A stretch of DNA of 64,000 bases from Bacteroidota bacterium (GTDB lineage Bacteria; Bacteroidota; Bacteroidia; M30B66), in NCBI GenBank assembly GCA_027483445.1, contig JAIXUS010000015.1, positions 1-64,000 on the forward strand, read 5' to 3'. A program made the translations under genes and the position numbers. The stretch's first letter is position 1. Every line of letters begins with the position of its first letter. The notes beneath the pieces are model-generated. The model had not been told where the DNA came from. It saw nothing but the letters and a program-made list of their open reading frames with translations, and ran no database searches. Of the stretch, positions 9,155 through 18,001 are shown one piece after another.

Positions 9155-9189
9155 TCATACGCAGTACGGAATACGTAATACGCTGTACG
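9155..9189 (-). repeat. CGTATNN heptamer array, pair 1 right
   Basis: Five seven-base units on the minus strand (CGTACAG, CGTATTA, CGTATTC, CGTACTG, CGTATGA), facing the array at 8799-8833. Confidence 0.7.
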
Positions 9190-9245
9190 CTCGTTTATGA
9201 AATCTCTCCCCCAAATGTTACCGTGCCCTCAGCCTAGAGCCTCAA

Positions 9246-11480
9246 TCACTGAAACTTCCAACGCATTCCAATATACACCACCTGACCAAAGGTAGGTCCC
9301 CAGATTTGAGCAGCATCGAAAAAGCCATTGTGAGGGTCTTCGGGTGAAATGATTTGCCGGCTTTGAATAACGCCGGTCAAGTTCTCACCACCCACATACA
9401 CCGCTAGTTTTTCAAAGTTATAGGTTACCTGGGCATGCAGCAAGGCATAGTCGGGCGAGCGGTCGGTCATCTGGTACGGCTCCGGATTGCCACGGGTATC
9501 AGGCATTCGCTTGCTGCTGATGTAGTTTATCGTTACGTCGGCCATAAACTTATTGCCCCTCGAATGGTAGGAGAGGCTGGCCAGCGCGCGATGTCGGGCT
9601 GTAAAGGGTTTCTCCAGCCAGCCTTTGGTGTTAAAGAACATCCAGGCATCGGTGTAACGATAAGCCATGCGCAAGTCGAAGCGATTGTTGATCTCCTGAA
9701 ACAGATCCAGCTGCGTGCTGTTGGCAAACGATTTCCCATCCACATTGTACACCAGCATCTTTTGCGCATGTGCATCAAGGTCAATCACCGTTTGGCGCTC
9801 AAACCAGGTGTAGAAGTACTCTCCCGAAAGGCTTCCTTCGCGGCCGTTGATGAAATAGCTCCATTGAAAGCTGGTTCCGCCATTCCAGGCTACTTCAGGC
9901 CTAAGGTCGTAAGCTGCGCTGATGGTTCCGGGCTGCGCAACAGGCGTGATAAATGTCCGGCTACTCACCAGATAAGCCATGTTTTCGGCCAAAACATTGG
10001 CTGTACGCTGACCTCTTCCGCCGGAGGCGCGAATATTGAAACGCTCAGTGATGTTCCACTTGTAATGCAGCCTCGGCGTTACAAATCCCCCAAAGAGGAA
10101 GTTATGGTCGGCGCGAAGCCCCGCCACCAGCGTGTGATTTCCGTAGTTTCCGGTGTATTCAAAAAAGCCTCCTGCGGTTTGCTCAAGTCGGGCAAGCGGA
10201 GTTCCGGTGTAGTACTCTTCATATTGATCGCTCCAGAAATTGGCTCCGGTACGGTACTTATGCTTGCCCGAAAACCCGATTTGATTTTGGAAAAACACAT
10301 TGGCATTCACACTGTGCTGGTTGGCTTGATACCAACGGGCATCGAACTGCGAGTTAATGGTGTAGCGCTGAAAGTTACCCAGGAACCCGATGCTCTTGCG
10401 CGGATTGCTTTTGAATACATATCCGGCCTTGGCCACAACGTCCCACTGCTGAATTTCCTGGTCGAACTCGTAATGGTGCTCATCGAATGGATCTTCCTCA
10501 GTGTGTGTGGTTCCCGAATACTTCTTTTCCCGAACATAACGAACACTGAGTTGCGCTGTGCGACCCATGGTATCGCGGTAAAACCAACGGTTCATCACAT
10601 TGCCCTGCCAGCCGTCCGGACTGTCCATAAAACCATCGCGGTTCTGATCGATCATATTATCCATCCAGCTACCGTGCACCAAAAGGTTGGTACTCAGCTT
10701 CTCGTTTAGCTTTACCACCTTAATGAGATTGGCCTCCGAACGCCCGAACTGGTTCAAATACAAATTCAGTAAACCTCGCTCTTTGCAATCAGGCTTTTTA
10801 ATTTCGGTGTTGATTTGTCCCGTAATCGACTCAAAACCATTGGCTACCGAGCCCACGCCTTTCGATACCTGGATCGATTCAACCCAGGTTCCGGGCAGCA
10901 AACTCAAGCCGTGGTTAATGTCTAAACCCCTTATTAATGGTAGGTTTTCAATGGTGTTTTGCAAGTAAATACCGCTCAATCCCAACATTTGAATTTGCCG
11001 GCTTCCGGTAACCGCGTCGGTGGTGGTAATGTCTACCGTAGCACTGTTTTGAAAGCTTTCCGAAACATTGCAGCAAGCTGCTTTAAAAAGCTCCTGTTCG
11101 GTGATGATTTCGGTTTTGATGGGATTGATGCTCGACAGATAGGTAGAAGGCTGCACGGCAACAACTTCAAAGGTGTTCAGCTCTTTTTCATCGATCAGGC
11201 TTACGGTATTGGGTTTGCCTTTCAGGCTGATGACAGTATCGGCTCTATGTCCGGTGGCCGTAAAAATCAGGACCAACGTATCGGCTTCTGATACGATTTC
11301 ATACCGGCCATCGTCGTCGGTTTGTACTAACAAGGTTCCATCCTGTATGTAAACCTGAGCTCCGGGTAGGCTCTGGTTTCCGTGCTTATTTTGGCCTGAA
11401 ACCACGCCTGAGTGCTGAGCCTGCATACCACACGAAAACCCGATGCTTGCCAGAAGCAGGAGCTTAGTGGTGGCGTTCAT
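9246..11480 (-). CDS. TonB-dependent receptor of the metal operon
   Basis: A 744-residue outer-membrane receptor. A signal peptide ends near MQAQ (residue 22). Residues 25-100 form a CarboxypepD_reg-like domain (GAQVYIQDGTLLVQTDDDGRYE), residues 110-240 the plug (QIQMLGLSGIYLQNTIENLP, then GVGSVANGFESITGQIN), and the rest is a 22-strand type barrel ending in an aromatic residue pair (WKFQ). Plug residues include an unusual AACCNVSESF segment with two cysteines. It is the last gene of an operon whose other members are HMA-type metal-binding proteins, so the likely cargo is a copper or other soft-metal complex. Its ATG overlaps the end of the preceding gene by 17 bases. Confidence 0.85.
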   Translation of the reverse strand: MNATTKLLLLASIGFSCGMQAQHSGVVSGQNKHGNQSLPGAQVYIQDGTLLVQTDDDGRYEIVSEADTLVLIFTATGHRADTVISLKGKPNTVSLIDEKELNTFEVVAVQPSTYLSSINPIKTEIITEQELFKAACCNVSESFQNSATVDITTTDAVTGSRQIQMLGLSGIYLQNTIENLPLIRGLDINHGLSLLPGTWVESIQVSKGVGSVANGFESITGQINTEIKKPDCKERGLLNLYLNQFGRSEANLIKVVKLNEKLSTNLLVHGSWMDNMIDQNRDGFMDSPDGWQGNVMNRWFYRDTMGRTAQLSVRYVREKKYSGTTHTEEDPFDEHHYEFDQEIQQWDVVAKAGYVFKSNPRKSIGFLGNFQRYTINSQFDARWYQANQHSVNANVFFQNQIGFSGKHKYRTGANFWSDQYEEYYTGTPLARLEQTAGGFFEYTGNYGNHTLVAGLRADHNFLFGGFVTPRLHYKWNITERFNIRASGGRGQRTANVLAENMAYLVSSRTFITPVAQPGTISAAYDLRPEVAWNGGTSFQWSYFINGREGSLSGEYFYTWFERQTVIDLDAHAQKMLVYNVDGKSFANSTQLDLFQEINNRFDLRMAYRYTDAWMFFNTKGWLEKPFTARHRALASLSYHSRGNKFMADVTINYISSKRMPDTRGNPEPYQMTDRSPDYALLHAQVTYNFEKLAVYVGGENLTGVIQSRQIISPEDPHNGFFDAAQIWGPTFGQVVYIGMRWKFQ

Positions 11481-11796
11481 ATTTGCAACAGATATGTAGT
11501 TTTTGATACACTTCCTCTTCTGCCTTCAGGCCATCCACATCGTGGCCAACAGCAAGAATAAGCTCTCGGATCTGGTCAAGATTAATCTTCTTCTCATTGT
11601 ACCGGACCAACAGCTTGTGCGACTTTGAATCCCATTTGGCGAGCTTTATTCCGGGAACATCCAAGGCCTCTTCTATGCGTTTTTTACACATGTCGCAGTT
11701 GCCATCCACGTGAAGCGTGGTTTCTATTTGGGCCAGTAAACGATTGCCCAAAACAGGGCTAAGCAGCAGCCCCAAAACAATCAATAAAGTTTTCAT
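11464..11796 (-). CDS. secreted HMA-domain metal-binding protein
   Basis: A 110-residue exported protein with signal peptide (cleavage near LLAQ, residue 23) and one heavy-metal-associated fold. The metal loop is GNCDMCKKRI, with the CxxC pair at about residues 34-37. The C terminus adds LHICCKYERHH, a Cys/His cluster that could form a second metal site. Its place directly upstream of the TonB receptor suggests periplasmic metal capture or delivery. The product resembles a CopZ-like chaperone moved to the envelope. Confidence 0.8.
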   Translation of the reverse strand: MKTLLIVLGLLLSPVLGNRLLAQIETTLHVDGNCDMCKKRIEEALDVPGIKLAKWDSKSHKLLVRYNEKKINLDQIRELILAVGHDVDGLKAEEEVYQKLHICCKYERHH

Positions 11797-11825
11797 GATT
11801 CAGTAATTGAAGGTTAAACAAGGTT

Positions 11826-11842
11826 CATCGAGGTGTTCGATG
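11826..11842. other. hairpin between operon genes
   Basis: A perfect six-base stem CATCGA/TCGATG with loop GGTGT lies between the HYC_CC_PP and secreted HMA genes. There is no T-run, so it is more likely an RNA-processing or stability element than a terminator. Confidence 0.35.
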
Positions 11843-11847
11843 CTTGT

Positions 11848-12234
11848 CTAAATCCTAAAATTACTGTACGCAACCACCAGGTCGGGTGGAGGAAGAGCCA
11901 GGTAATGAGGGGGCACTTCTGCATTTCGCAAACCGACCACCGGACTGAAAACAGGACTATTGAACGCACTGGGTGGTAGCGCAAAAGCCTGAATAAAAAA
12001 GCCCGTTTGCAGGCTTTGAACCTGATGTTTTGCCGGAGTTTTTAAACTCAGTGTTTCGGTGCTGCAGCAGCCTGTAGTTGGGGCTTTTGAATGACAAACG
12101 CAACAATCCTCGCCCGTTTCAATCACCGCAACATAATCCAACTCTCCTCCGCAATAGTGAAATTGCAGACGCAAACCGGTAGTTGAGCTCAAATAGAGCA
12201 CAATCAACAAACCGATGGAGAGTAGGCGCAACAT
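11848..12234 (-). CDS. HYC_CC_PP family protein
   Basis: A 128-residue protein that begins with a hydrophobic segment (MLRLLSIGLLIVLYLSSTTG) and then shows the family signature: HYCGG near residue 27, a CCVC motif near 45, GCCS near 55, and a proline-rich end (ALPPPDLVV). These Cys/His motifs suggest metal binding in the envelope. ATG 12234 is chosen because it starts at the signal sequence and lies one base after the stop of the upstream HMA gene (TAACATG); the longer frame would overlap that gene. The function of the family is not established. Confidence 0.75.
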   Translation of the reverse strand: MLRLLSIGLLIVLYLSSTTGLRLQFHYCGGELDYVAVIETGEDCCVCHSKAPTTGCCSTETLSLKTPAKHQVQSLQTGFFIQAFALPPSAFNSPVFSPVVGLRNAEVPPHYLALPPPDLVVAYSNFRI

Positions 12235-12235
12235 G

Positions 12236-12448
12236 TTAGTGTATTTCTTCAGCTTCAAATCCGGCTTCGGCCACAGCATTTAAAACGACTGCCGCATCCA
12301 CTTGATTGTCTCGTACTTCTAAAATCTTTTGCTCCGTCGAAACATCTACTGTCCAACGGCCTTCACCAACGGCTTCGTTGAGGAAGGGCGTAACCGAGCG
12401 GACACATCCACCACATTGAAGGTTGGTTTTAAAACGAAGCGTATTCAT
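12236..12448 (-). CDS. cytosolic HMA-domain metallochaperone
   Basis: A 70-residue single HMA domain without signal peptide. The metal loop NLQCGGCVRSV carries the CxxC pair near residues 12-15. It resembles CopZ/Atx1-type copper chaperones. It is the first gene of the metal operon and is divergent from the subtilase gene, with 67 bases between starts. No matching P-type ATPase is in the window. Confidence 0.8.
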   Translation of the reverse strand: MNTLRFKTNLQCGGCVRSVTPFLNEAVGEGRWTVDVSTEQKILEVRDNQVDAAVVLNAVAEAGFEAEEIH

Positions 12449-12499
12449 CTTTTTCTTTGGGAATCCAATCCAAGCGCAGCAACTTTAAATGCTTTTACT

Positions 12500-12507
12500 T
12501 AGGTTTG
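12500..12507 (+). promoter_or_regulatory. -7 box before the subtilase operon
   Basis: TAGGTTTG matches TAnnTTTG exactly and ends eight bases before ATG 12516. Confidence 0.5.
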
Positions 12508-12515
12508 GCGTCCTT

Positions 12516-14102
12516 ATGTACAGCAAAGGTATCGCATTTCTTTTTTTCTCCTGCATTGCTTGTGTTTCTGTTTTTTCACAAAGTCCGGTGAAATATCGGG
12601 TTTACTTTAAAAACAAGGCGAATCAGCAATTCGACCCACACACTTATTTCGATGCTAAAGCCATTGAGCGCCGTGCGCGTCAGGGCCTGAGCTTGTTCGA
12701 CAGCACTGATTTCCCGGTAAATCCGAGTTATCTGAACGAGGTAGAGCGCCGAGTTGAGACCTTGAAAATGCACTCACGCTGGTTGAATGCTGCTGTGGTG
12801 ATGGCCACACCGGAGCAAATGGCCGCAGTCTCGAACTTGCCTTTTGTTTCGGCGGTAGAGCAGGCTTCAGGGGTGCTGTGTTTGCCGGCTTCGCGGGATG
12901 ACGAATCGTTGCCTCCTTTAAAGAAAGCGGAAGAGATGCAGCGACAAATAGAGCGCATGGGTGCCAGCGACCTGCAAACGCAAGGGCTGCATGGTAAAGG
13001 TGTGCGGATAGCCATTTTCGATGTTGGCTTTAGCGGAGCCGATAAGCACCCGGCTTTTGTCCACTTGTTTCAGAATCAGCAGATAAAGGGAACGCGCGAC
13101 TTCGTAAAGAAACGCGATTATGTGTATGAAGGTGGATGGCATGGTACGGCTGTATGGTCGTGCATCGCCGGGAAGAATCCCGAAGGTCGGTGGCTTGGAC
13201 TCGCCATGGATGCCGAGTTTCTGCTTGCCCGCACCGAGCTCGAACGCAGCGAGCCGTTTGCCGAAGAAGAGTATTGGGTAGCCGCGGCTGAGTGGGCCGA
13301 TAAAAATGGGGCCGACATCATCAACAGCTCGCTGGGCTACACAGAAAACCGGTATTTCCCCGAGCAAATGAACGGTAAAACGGCATTCATCTCCCGTGGT
13401 GCAAATATGGCCGCACGCAAGGGCATTCTCGTGGTGAACGCCGCCGGTAACGAAGGCTCCGGCGATTGGGGAATCATTGGCGCACCCGCAGATGCCGACT
13501 CCGTTTTGGCTGTAGGCGGCGTGGAGCCTTGTTGCGACTACCACATCGAATTCAGCTCGTTTGGTCCCACCGCCGACAAACGCCTTAAACCCAATGTAGC
13601 CGCACAAGGCCGCACGCTGAGTGCAAAGTCTTCGGGTTTTAGCACCGTCGATGGAACCTCCTTCGCCAGCCCGCTCATGGCCGGATTTGCCGCCTGTATG
13701 TGGCAGAAATATCCCGCGTTAAAAAATATGGAGCTCTTTCGCTTGCTCGAAAAGTCTGGGCATCTCTACCCATATTTCGATTATGCACACGGATATGGAA
13801 TTCCGCACCCTAGCCGGTTTAACAGTGAGGCTCCCCCCGAACCTACGTTCAACCTGGTTAAGGATACCGCTGCTGCACACTACACTGTGGTCATCAACCC
13901 CAGCCATTTTGATTCCTCTGCAACCGAATTCTCTCAATTGCTCTACGTCTCCGAAGTCGACAGTCGCAATCACCTTATTGCCTATCGTGTGGTTGATGTA
14001 AGCACCACGGAGCCCTACGTATTCAAGTACTCTCCGTTTAACCCGATATCACGCCTGCGATTACACTACAAAGGCTACACCTTCGAACAAGCTATTCCAT
14101 GA
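12516..14102 (+). CDS. secreted S8 family serine peptidase (subtilase)
   Basis: A 528-residue subtilisin-like peptidase. A signal peptide ends near VFSQ (residue 22). The catalytic Asp lies in IAIFDVGFSG (about residue 170), His in GGWHGTAVWS (about 207), the oxyanion Asn in NAAGNEGS (about 313) and Ser in DGTSFASPLMAG (about 387). Residues 25-130 look like an inhibitor-type propeptide. No typical T9SS sorting domain is visible at the C terminus. ATG 12516 is preferred over the upstream TTG/ATG because the signal peptide starts there and the -7 box lies just before it. The stop overlaps the next start (ATGA). Confidence 0.87.
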   Translation: MYSKGIAFLFFSCIACVSVFSQSPVKYRVYFKNKANQQFDPHTYFDAKAIERRARQGLSLFDSTDFPVNPSYLNEVERRVETLKMHSRWLNAAVVMATPEQMAAVSNLPFVSAVEQASGVLCLPASRDDESLPPLKKAEEMQRQIERMGASDLQTQGLHGKGVRIAIFDVGFSGADKHPAFVHLFQNQQIKGTRDFVKKRDYVYEGGWHGTAVWSCIAGKNPEGRWLGLAMDAEFLLARTELERSEPFAEEEYWVAAAEWADKNGADIINSSLGYTENRYFPEQMNGKTAFISRGANMAARKGILVVNAAGNEGSGDWGIIGAPADADSVLAVGGVEPCCDYHIEFSSFGPTADKRLKPNVAAQGRTLSAKSSGFSTVDGTSFASPLMAGFAACMWQKYPALKNMELFRLLEKSGHLYPYFDYAHGYGIPHPSRFNSEAPPEPTFNLVKDTAAAHYTVVINPSHFDSSATEFSQLLYVSEVDSRNHLIAYRVVDVSTTEPYVFKYSPFNPISRLRLHYKGYTFEQAIP

Positions 14103-14794
14103 AACCATTGATTATTGCTGCGGGGCTTTTCCTGCTTTTTGGCTCGGCTCCGGCTCAGAATGTAATTCTTGATAAAGACCCCGCCATCGACAGCCTCGTT
14201 CCCAAGCGAGGACCAAACCGCAAGCATTACTTGCACACATACATGAGTTTCGGCTTTACAACAGACCCCGGAGAAGCCGGAGCGCGGTCGAGGCAGGGCA
14301 CCTTCGGACATTACCAGCTTGGTTTGCGGTATAAGCGCCGGCTGTCACAAACCTTCGCCTTAGGATACGAATTCGCCTACGATGTGAATGATTTATCGCA
14401 GCGTCAGGAAGCCGGTAAACTGGTGCCCGACACACTGCAATACAGGCGGGAAAGGCTCATTTTTTACAATGCCCTGTTTTCACCTTACCTGCGCATCAAT
14501 TTTGGAAGACGTGGGAATCAACTGGGTAAATACGTCGACCTGGCCGCTTATGGAACCTACACCGTTTCTCATGTTTTGTTTCAAAGAAGTGAGCTTCCCG
14601 ACGGTCGCAACATTCGCAGTAGAACTACTGGCTTAACCTATTTTCAACGCTTCAATTACGGCGCTACCGTTCGAATTGGCATTAATAAAATCATCCTTTA
14701 CGGACATTATCGTTTGTCGGATTTATTCTATGCTAACTGGAATTTTCCCGAACCCGCCCGATTGCAGGTAGGCGTTCAATTTGTGCTGAATTAA
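14099..14794 (+). CDS. predicted outer-membrane beta-barrel protein
   Basis: A 231-residue protein with a signal peptide (LLFGSAPAQ) and then alternating, aromatic-rich strands (YQLGLRYKRRL, FALGYEFAYDV, RIGINKIILYGHYRL) ending in LQVGVQFVLN, a pattern typical of a small outer-membrane barrel. It is translationally coupled to the subtilase (four-base overlap) and followed eight bases later by a glycosyltransferase. No named family was recognised. Confidence 0.65.
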   Translation: MKPLIIAAGLFLLFGSAPAQNVILDKDPAIDSLVPKRGPNRKHYLHTYMSFGFTTDPGEAGARSRQGTFGHYQLGLRYKRRLSQTFALGYEFAYDVNDLSQRQEAGKLVPDTLQYRRERLIFYNALFSPYLRINFGRRGNQLGKYVDLAAYGTYTVSHVLFQRSELPDGRNIRSRTTGLTYFQRFNYGATVRIGINKIILYGHYRLSDLFYANWNFPEPARLQVGVQFVLN

Positions 14795-14802
14795 TTTGAA
14801 TC

Positions 14803-15927
14803 GTGAGGATTGCAGTAAATACCCGACTATTGCTCAAAGGCAAACTGGAAGGCATCGGTTGGTATACCTACGAAACCCTCAACCGCATTACCCGTGCGCA
14901 TCCGGAGCATGAGTTCATCTTTTTGTTTGATCGTCCATACAACCGTGAATTTCTTTTTTCGCCCAATGTGAGCGCACGCTGGTTGCCTCCACCCACGCGG
15001 CATATAAGCCTGTTTACGCCTTGGTTTGAATTCGCAGTTCCTTGGATGCTGAAACAAAGTAAGGCCGACGTTTTTGTTTCGCCCGACGGTCATCTTTCCT
15101 TGCGCAGCAAATTGCCTTCAGTGGCGGTTATTCACGATTTGAATTTCCACCATTTGCCCGAAACACTTCCTTTGCCCATTCGCAACTACTACAATACGTT
15201 TTTTCCCCGATTTGCCCGGAAGGCTACCCGAATTGCCACCGTGTCGGAGTATACCAAGCGCGACATCGTTGCCTCTTATGGGATTTCGGCCGATAAGATT
15301 GATGTAACGTGGAATGGCAGCAACATGGCTTATCATCCGCTCACTGCGCCTGAGGTGGAGCAGGTGAGAGGGCGGATTACCCGGGGGCGACCGTATTTTT
15401 TATTCATCGGACTTATCATTCCACGTAAGAATCTCGGTCGGCTAATGCAGGCTTATGATGCTTTTCGACAAAAAACCGGGATTGAAATAGATTTGGTGGT
15501 TGTTGGGGAGAAGAAGTGGTGGGACGAAGAGCATGAGGCGGTATTCCGCGCCATGCGCTTTGGGGCTGATGTCCATTTTTTAGGTAGGCTTGAGCCCAAT
15601 ATGCTTGCCCAGGTGCTGGGTGCTGCACTTGCATTGACGTATGTTCCTGTTTTCGAAGGCTTTGGAATTCCAATTTTAGAAGGGTTTTCTGCCGGCATTC
15701 CGGTGATTACCTCCAATGTTACCTCGATGCCTGAAGTGGCGGGAGAGGCTGCCGTATATGCCAATCCTTATGATGTAAATTCAATTGCTGAGGCTTTGGA
15801 AAAAGTTGCAGTCAGCGAACCGTTGCGTAGTGCTTTGGTTACCGCTGGGCTGGAACGGAGAAAGCAATTTTCATGGGATATTACGGCTAATCGCCTTTGG
15901 GACTGTATCGCCCGCGCTATGGCATAA
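14803..15927 (+). CDS. GT4-family glycosyltransferase
   Basis: A 374-residue GT-B fold glycosyltransferase. The N terminus MRIAVNTRLLLKGKLEGIGWY is typical of family 4 enzymes; the Glyco_trans_1 domain includes FLFIGLIIPRKNLGRL (about 200-215) and the sugar-nucleotide E-x7-E motif in PVFEGFGIPILEGFSAG (about 285-301). The start is GTG 14803. It probably adds a hexose to a cell-surface glycan, but the acceptor is unknown. It ends the subtilase operon; its stop codon touches a terminator that serves the opposite strand. Confidence 0.85.
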   Translation: MRIAVNTRLLLKGKLEGIGWYTYETLNRITRAHPEHEFIFLFDRPYNREFLFSPNVSARWLPPPTRHISLFTPWFEFAVPWMLKQSKADVFVSPDGHLSLRSKLPSVAVIHDLNFHHLPETLPLPIRNYYNTFFPRFARKATRIATVSEYTKRDIVASYGISADKIDVTWNGSNMAYHPLTAPEVEQVRGRITRGRPYFLFIGLIIPRKNLGRLMQAYDAFRQKTGIEIDLVVVGEKKWWDEEHEAVFRAMRFGADVHFLGRLEPNMLAQVLGAALALTYVPVFEGFGIPILEGFSAGIPVITSNVTSMPEVAGEAAVYANPYDVNSIAEALEKVAVSEPLRSALVTAGLERRKQFSWDITANRLWDCIARAMA

Positions 15928-15950
15928 AAAAACCGGTCCCGAAGGACCGG
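15926..15950 (-). terminator. UUCG-tetraloop terminator of the beta-oxidation operon
   Basis: On the minus strand CCGGTCC-TTCG-GGACCGG (15950-15933) is followed by seven T residues (15932-15926). It lies about 240 bases after the acyl-CoA dehydrogenase stop and overlaps the stop codon of the facing glycosyltransferase gene. On the plus strand the hairpin lacks a T-run. Confidence 0.8.
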
Positions 15951-15994
15951 CAAAACAATAAAATTAACCTAACCTTAACTTTTTATTGTTTTCA

Positions 15995-16008
15995 CTGCCC
16001 GAAGGCAG
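15995..16008. other. second small hairpin, CTGCC-CGAA-GGCAG
   Basis: A five-base stem with a TTCG loop on the minus strand, without a T-run, 45 bases from the terminator. It may add stability to the 3' end of the operon transcript. Confidence 0.3.
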
Positions 16009-16188
16009 CGGGGCTATACCCGATTCAAAAATGATACAGAATACGCCCTTTGCAAAGTTAAAAATTCGACGGAACTTACATGTGGTCGCTGAAGTACGAA
16101 CGGGCTTGTGTTGAAAAAATAATCCCAAACCCATTGCATCGCCCTGCTGACCTGTAATGTAGATATTAAGTCAGTGTGAACAACCACA

Positions 16189-17979
16189 TTAAAAGCAGTA
16201 TTTGTTCGCTTCAATTAACCTTTGGGCAATACGTTGGCGAGCATCTTTGGTGTTTAATGGAGCCACTTTGGTAAAGCGGCGAAGCCCCATCAGCATCATT
16301 TTCTGCTCATCGCCTTCGGTAAATGAATTGATGGCATTTTTTCCGGCGATGTTTATTTTATCGGCTGCCTCGTATATGTAAACCCTGGCCATATCGATTT
16401 GCAGTGCAGAATCGGCATCTCCAACTTGTGAATGAAGCTTTTCGGTACGCAGAAGGATTGACTCAGCCACATACAATTCAATCAACATATCGGCAATGTT
16501 CATGAGGATTTCCTGCTCCTTCGCCAAGGTCATCATCAGCTTTTGAACCGCCGATCCGGCCACCATCAATACAGCTTTCTTAAATCCGGCAATGGCCTTC
16601 TTTTCGGCGGCAAACAGTGTTTCATCAATTTCACCAAAATCAGGAATGCCCATCAGTTCTGAAGCTACTTCCATCGCAGGGCCCATCAGATCAAGCTCAC
16701 CCTTCATGGCACGCTTCAGCATCATGTCGACCGTGAGCATTCGGTTAATTTCGTTGGTACCCTCAAAGATCCGGTTGATGCGCGCATCGCGGTAAGCCCT
16801 GTCCATCGGAGCTTCGGCCGAATAGCCCATTCCACCGTAAATCTGTACGCCCTCATCAACAACATAGTCGAGGGTTTCGGAGCCGTGCACCTTCATAATC
16901 GCGCATTCAACGGCAAACTGCTCCACGCTCTTTAAACGGGCCTTTCCAGGCTCCATGCCCGAAGCAATCAAGGCCTCATAGGCATCATCAATGTTTTGTC
17001 CCGCGCGGTAAGTAGCGGCTTCCGAAGCGTAGGTTTTGATGGCCATTTCGGCCAGTTTGTGACGAATCGCACCGTATTTCGAAATCGAACGGCCAAATTG
17101 TTCGCGCTCATTGGCATAGTTCAACGCGGTGCTGATGCATTGTTTACATCCGCCAATGGCGGCCGCAGCCAATTTAATACGACCAATATTCAAGATGTTT
17201 ACGGCGATTTTAAAGCCGTTCTGGCGCTCCGACAATAGGTTTTCTACCGGAACTAGGCAATCGTTCAGGAACACCTGCACGGTGGATGAACCCTTGATGC
17301 CCATCTTTTTCTCCTCTTCATTCAGGCTCAACCCCGGATAATTGCGTTCAACAATGAAAGCACTCAGGTTTTCATCGTCGTCGATTTTGGCAAACACGGT
17401 GTACACATCGGCGAAGCCACCATTGGTAATCCACATTTTCTGTCCGTTCAGCTTGTAATGCTTGCCGTCTTCGGTGAGGGTTGCCTTGGTTTTTCCGCTA
17501 TTGGCATCCGACCCGCTGCCCGGCTCGGTAAGGCAGTAGGCCGCCTTCCATTCGCCACTCGCCAATTTGGGAATGTACTTCTTCTTCTGCTCTTCGTTGC
17601 CGTAATACAGGATTGGCAGCGTTCCAATGCCTGTGTGGGCCGATAAGGCCACGGCAAAGGAAAATCCGGCTCCCGCTACCTCTGCCACGAGCATCGAGGT
17701 GTTGAAGTCTTTGCCAAACCCACCGTATTCCTCCGGAACTGAAACGCCCATGAGCCCGAGCTCACCGGCTTTGTCGAGCAGCGATGGCATCAAGCCCGGC
17801 TCCAGTTTATCAATGCGATCTAAATTGGGATGCACTTCCGCATCCAGAAACTGCTGCGTCATGGCCGCAATTTCCCGTTGCTCTTCGGTCCAGTTTTCCG
17901 GGATGAAAATATCCTCTGCCTGGGTTTCGCGGATCAGAAATTCACCGCCTTTGATGGCTGTTTTTTCGGTGGTACTCAT
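16189..17979 (-). CDS. acyl-CoA dehydrogenase, long form
   Basis: A 596-residue flavoprotein that introduces the first double bond in fatty-acid beta-oxidation. The N- and middle domains carry AAYCLTEPGSGSDA and KMWITNGGFADVY (FAD binding); the catalytic base region is IYGGMGYSAEAPMDRAYRD and INRIFEGTNEINR. The length exceeds ordinary acyl-CoA dehydrogenases (about 380 residues) by an extra C-terminal helical domain, as in the very-long-chain type common in Bacteroidota. ATG 17979 (MSTTEKTAIKGG) is chosen; the longer frame would run into the thiolase gene. Last gene of the operon. Confidence 0.9.
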   Translation of the reverse strand: MSTTEKTAIKGGEFLIRETQAEDIFIPENWTEEQREIAAMTQQFLDAEVHPNLDRIDKLEPGLMPSLLDKAGELGLMGVSVPEEYGGFGKDFNTSMLVAEVAGAGFSFAVALSAHTGIGTLPILYYGNEEQKKKYIPKLASGEWKAAYCLTEPGSGSDANSGKTKATLTEDGKHYKLNGQKMWITNGGFADVYTVFAKIDDDENLSAFIVERNYPGLSLNEEEKKMGIKGSSTVQVFLNDCLVPVENLLSERQNGFKIAVNILNIGRIKLAAAAIGGCKQCISTALNYANEREQFGRSISKYGAIRHKLAEMAIKTYASEAATYRAGQNIDDAYEALIASGMEPGKARLKSVEQFAVECAIMKVHGSETLDYVVDEGVQIYGGMGYSAEAPMDRAYRDARINRIFEGTNEINRMLTVDMMLKRAMKGELDLMGPAMEVASELMGIPDFGEIDETLFAAEKKAIAGFKKAVLMVAGSAVQKLMMTLAKEQEILMNIADMLIELYVAESILLRTEKLHSQVGDADSALQIDMARVYIYEAADKINIAGKNAINSFTEGDEQKMMLMGLRRFTKVAPLNTKDARQRIAQRLIEANKYCF

Positions 17980-18001
17980 GGTGTAAAGGATTGATGGTGA
18001 A

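Larger units (their letters stand above)
8712..9245. other. intergenic region bounded by heptamer arrays
   Basis: No gene is seen. The region contains two inward-facing CGTATNN arrays (8799-8833 and 9155-9189) and the terminator of the TonB operon (9091-9151). The roughly 260 bases between the left array and the terminator show no coding pattern. Confidence 0.45.

Noticed and set aside
9435-10709. A 424-codon open frame on the plus strand opposite the TonB receptor.
   Set aside because: It mirrors the codons of the receptor gene, has no family signature, and the minus-strand product is clearly real.
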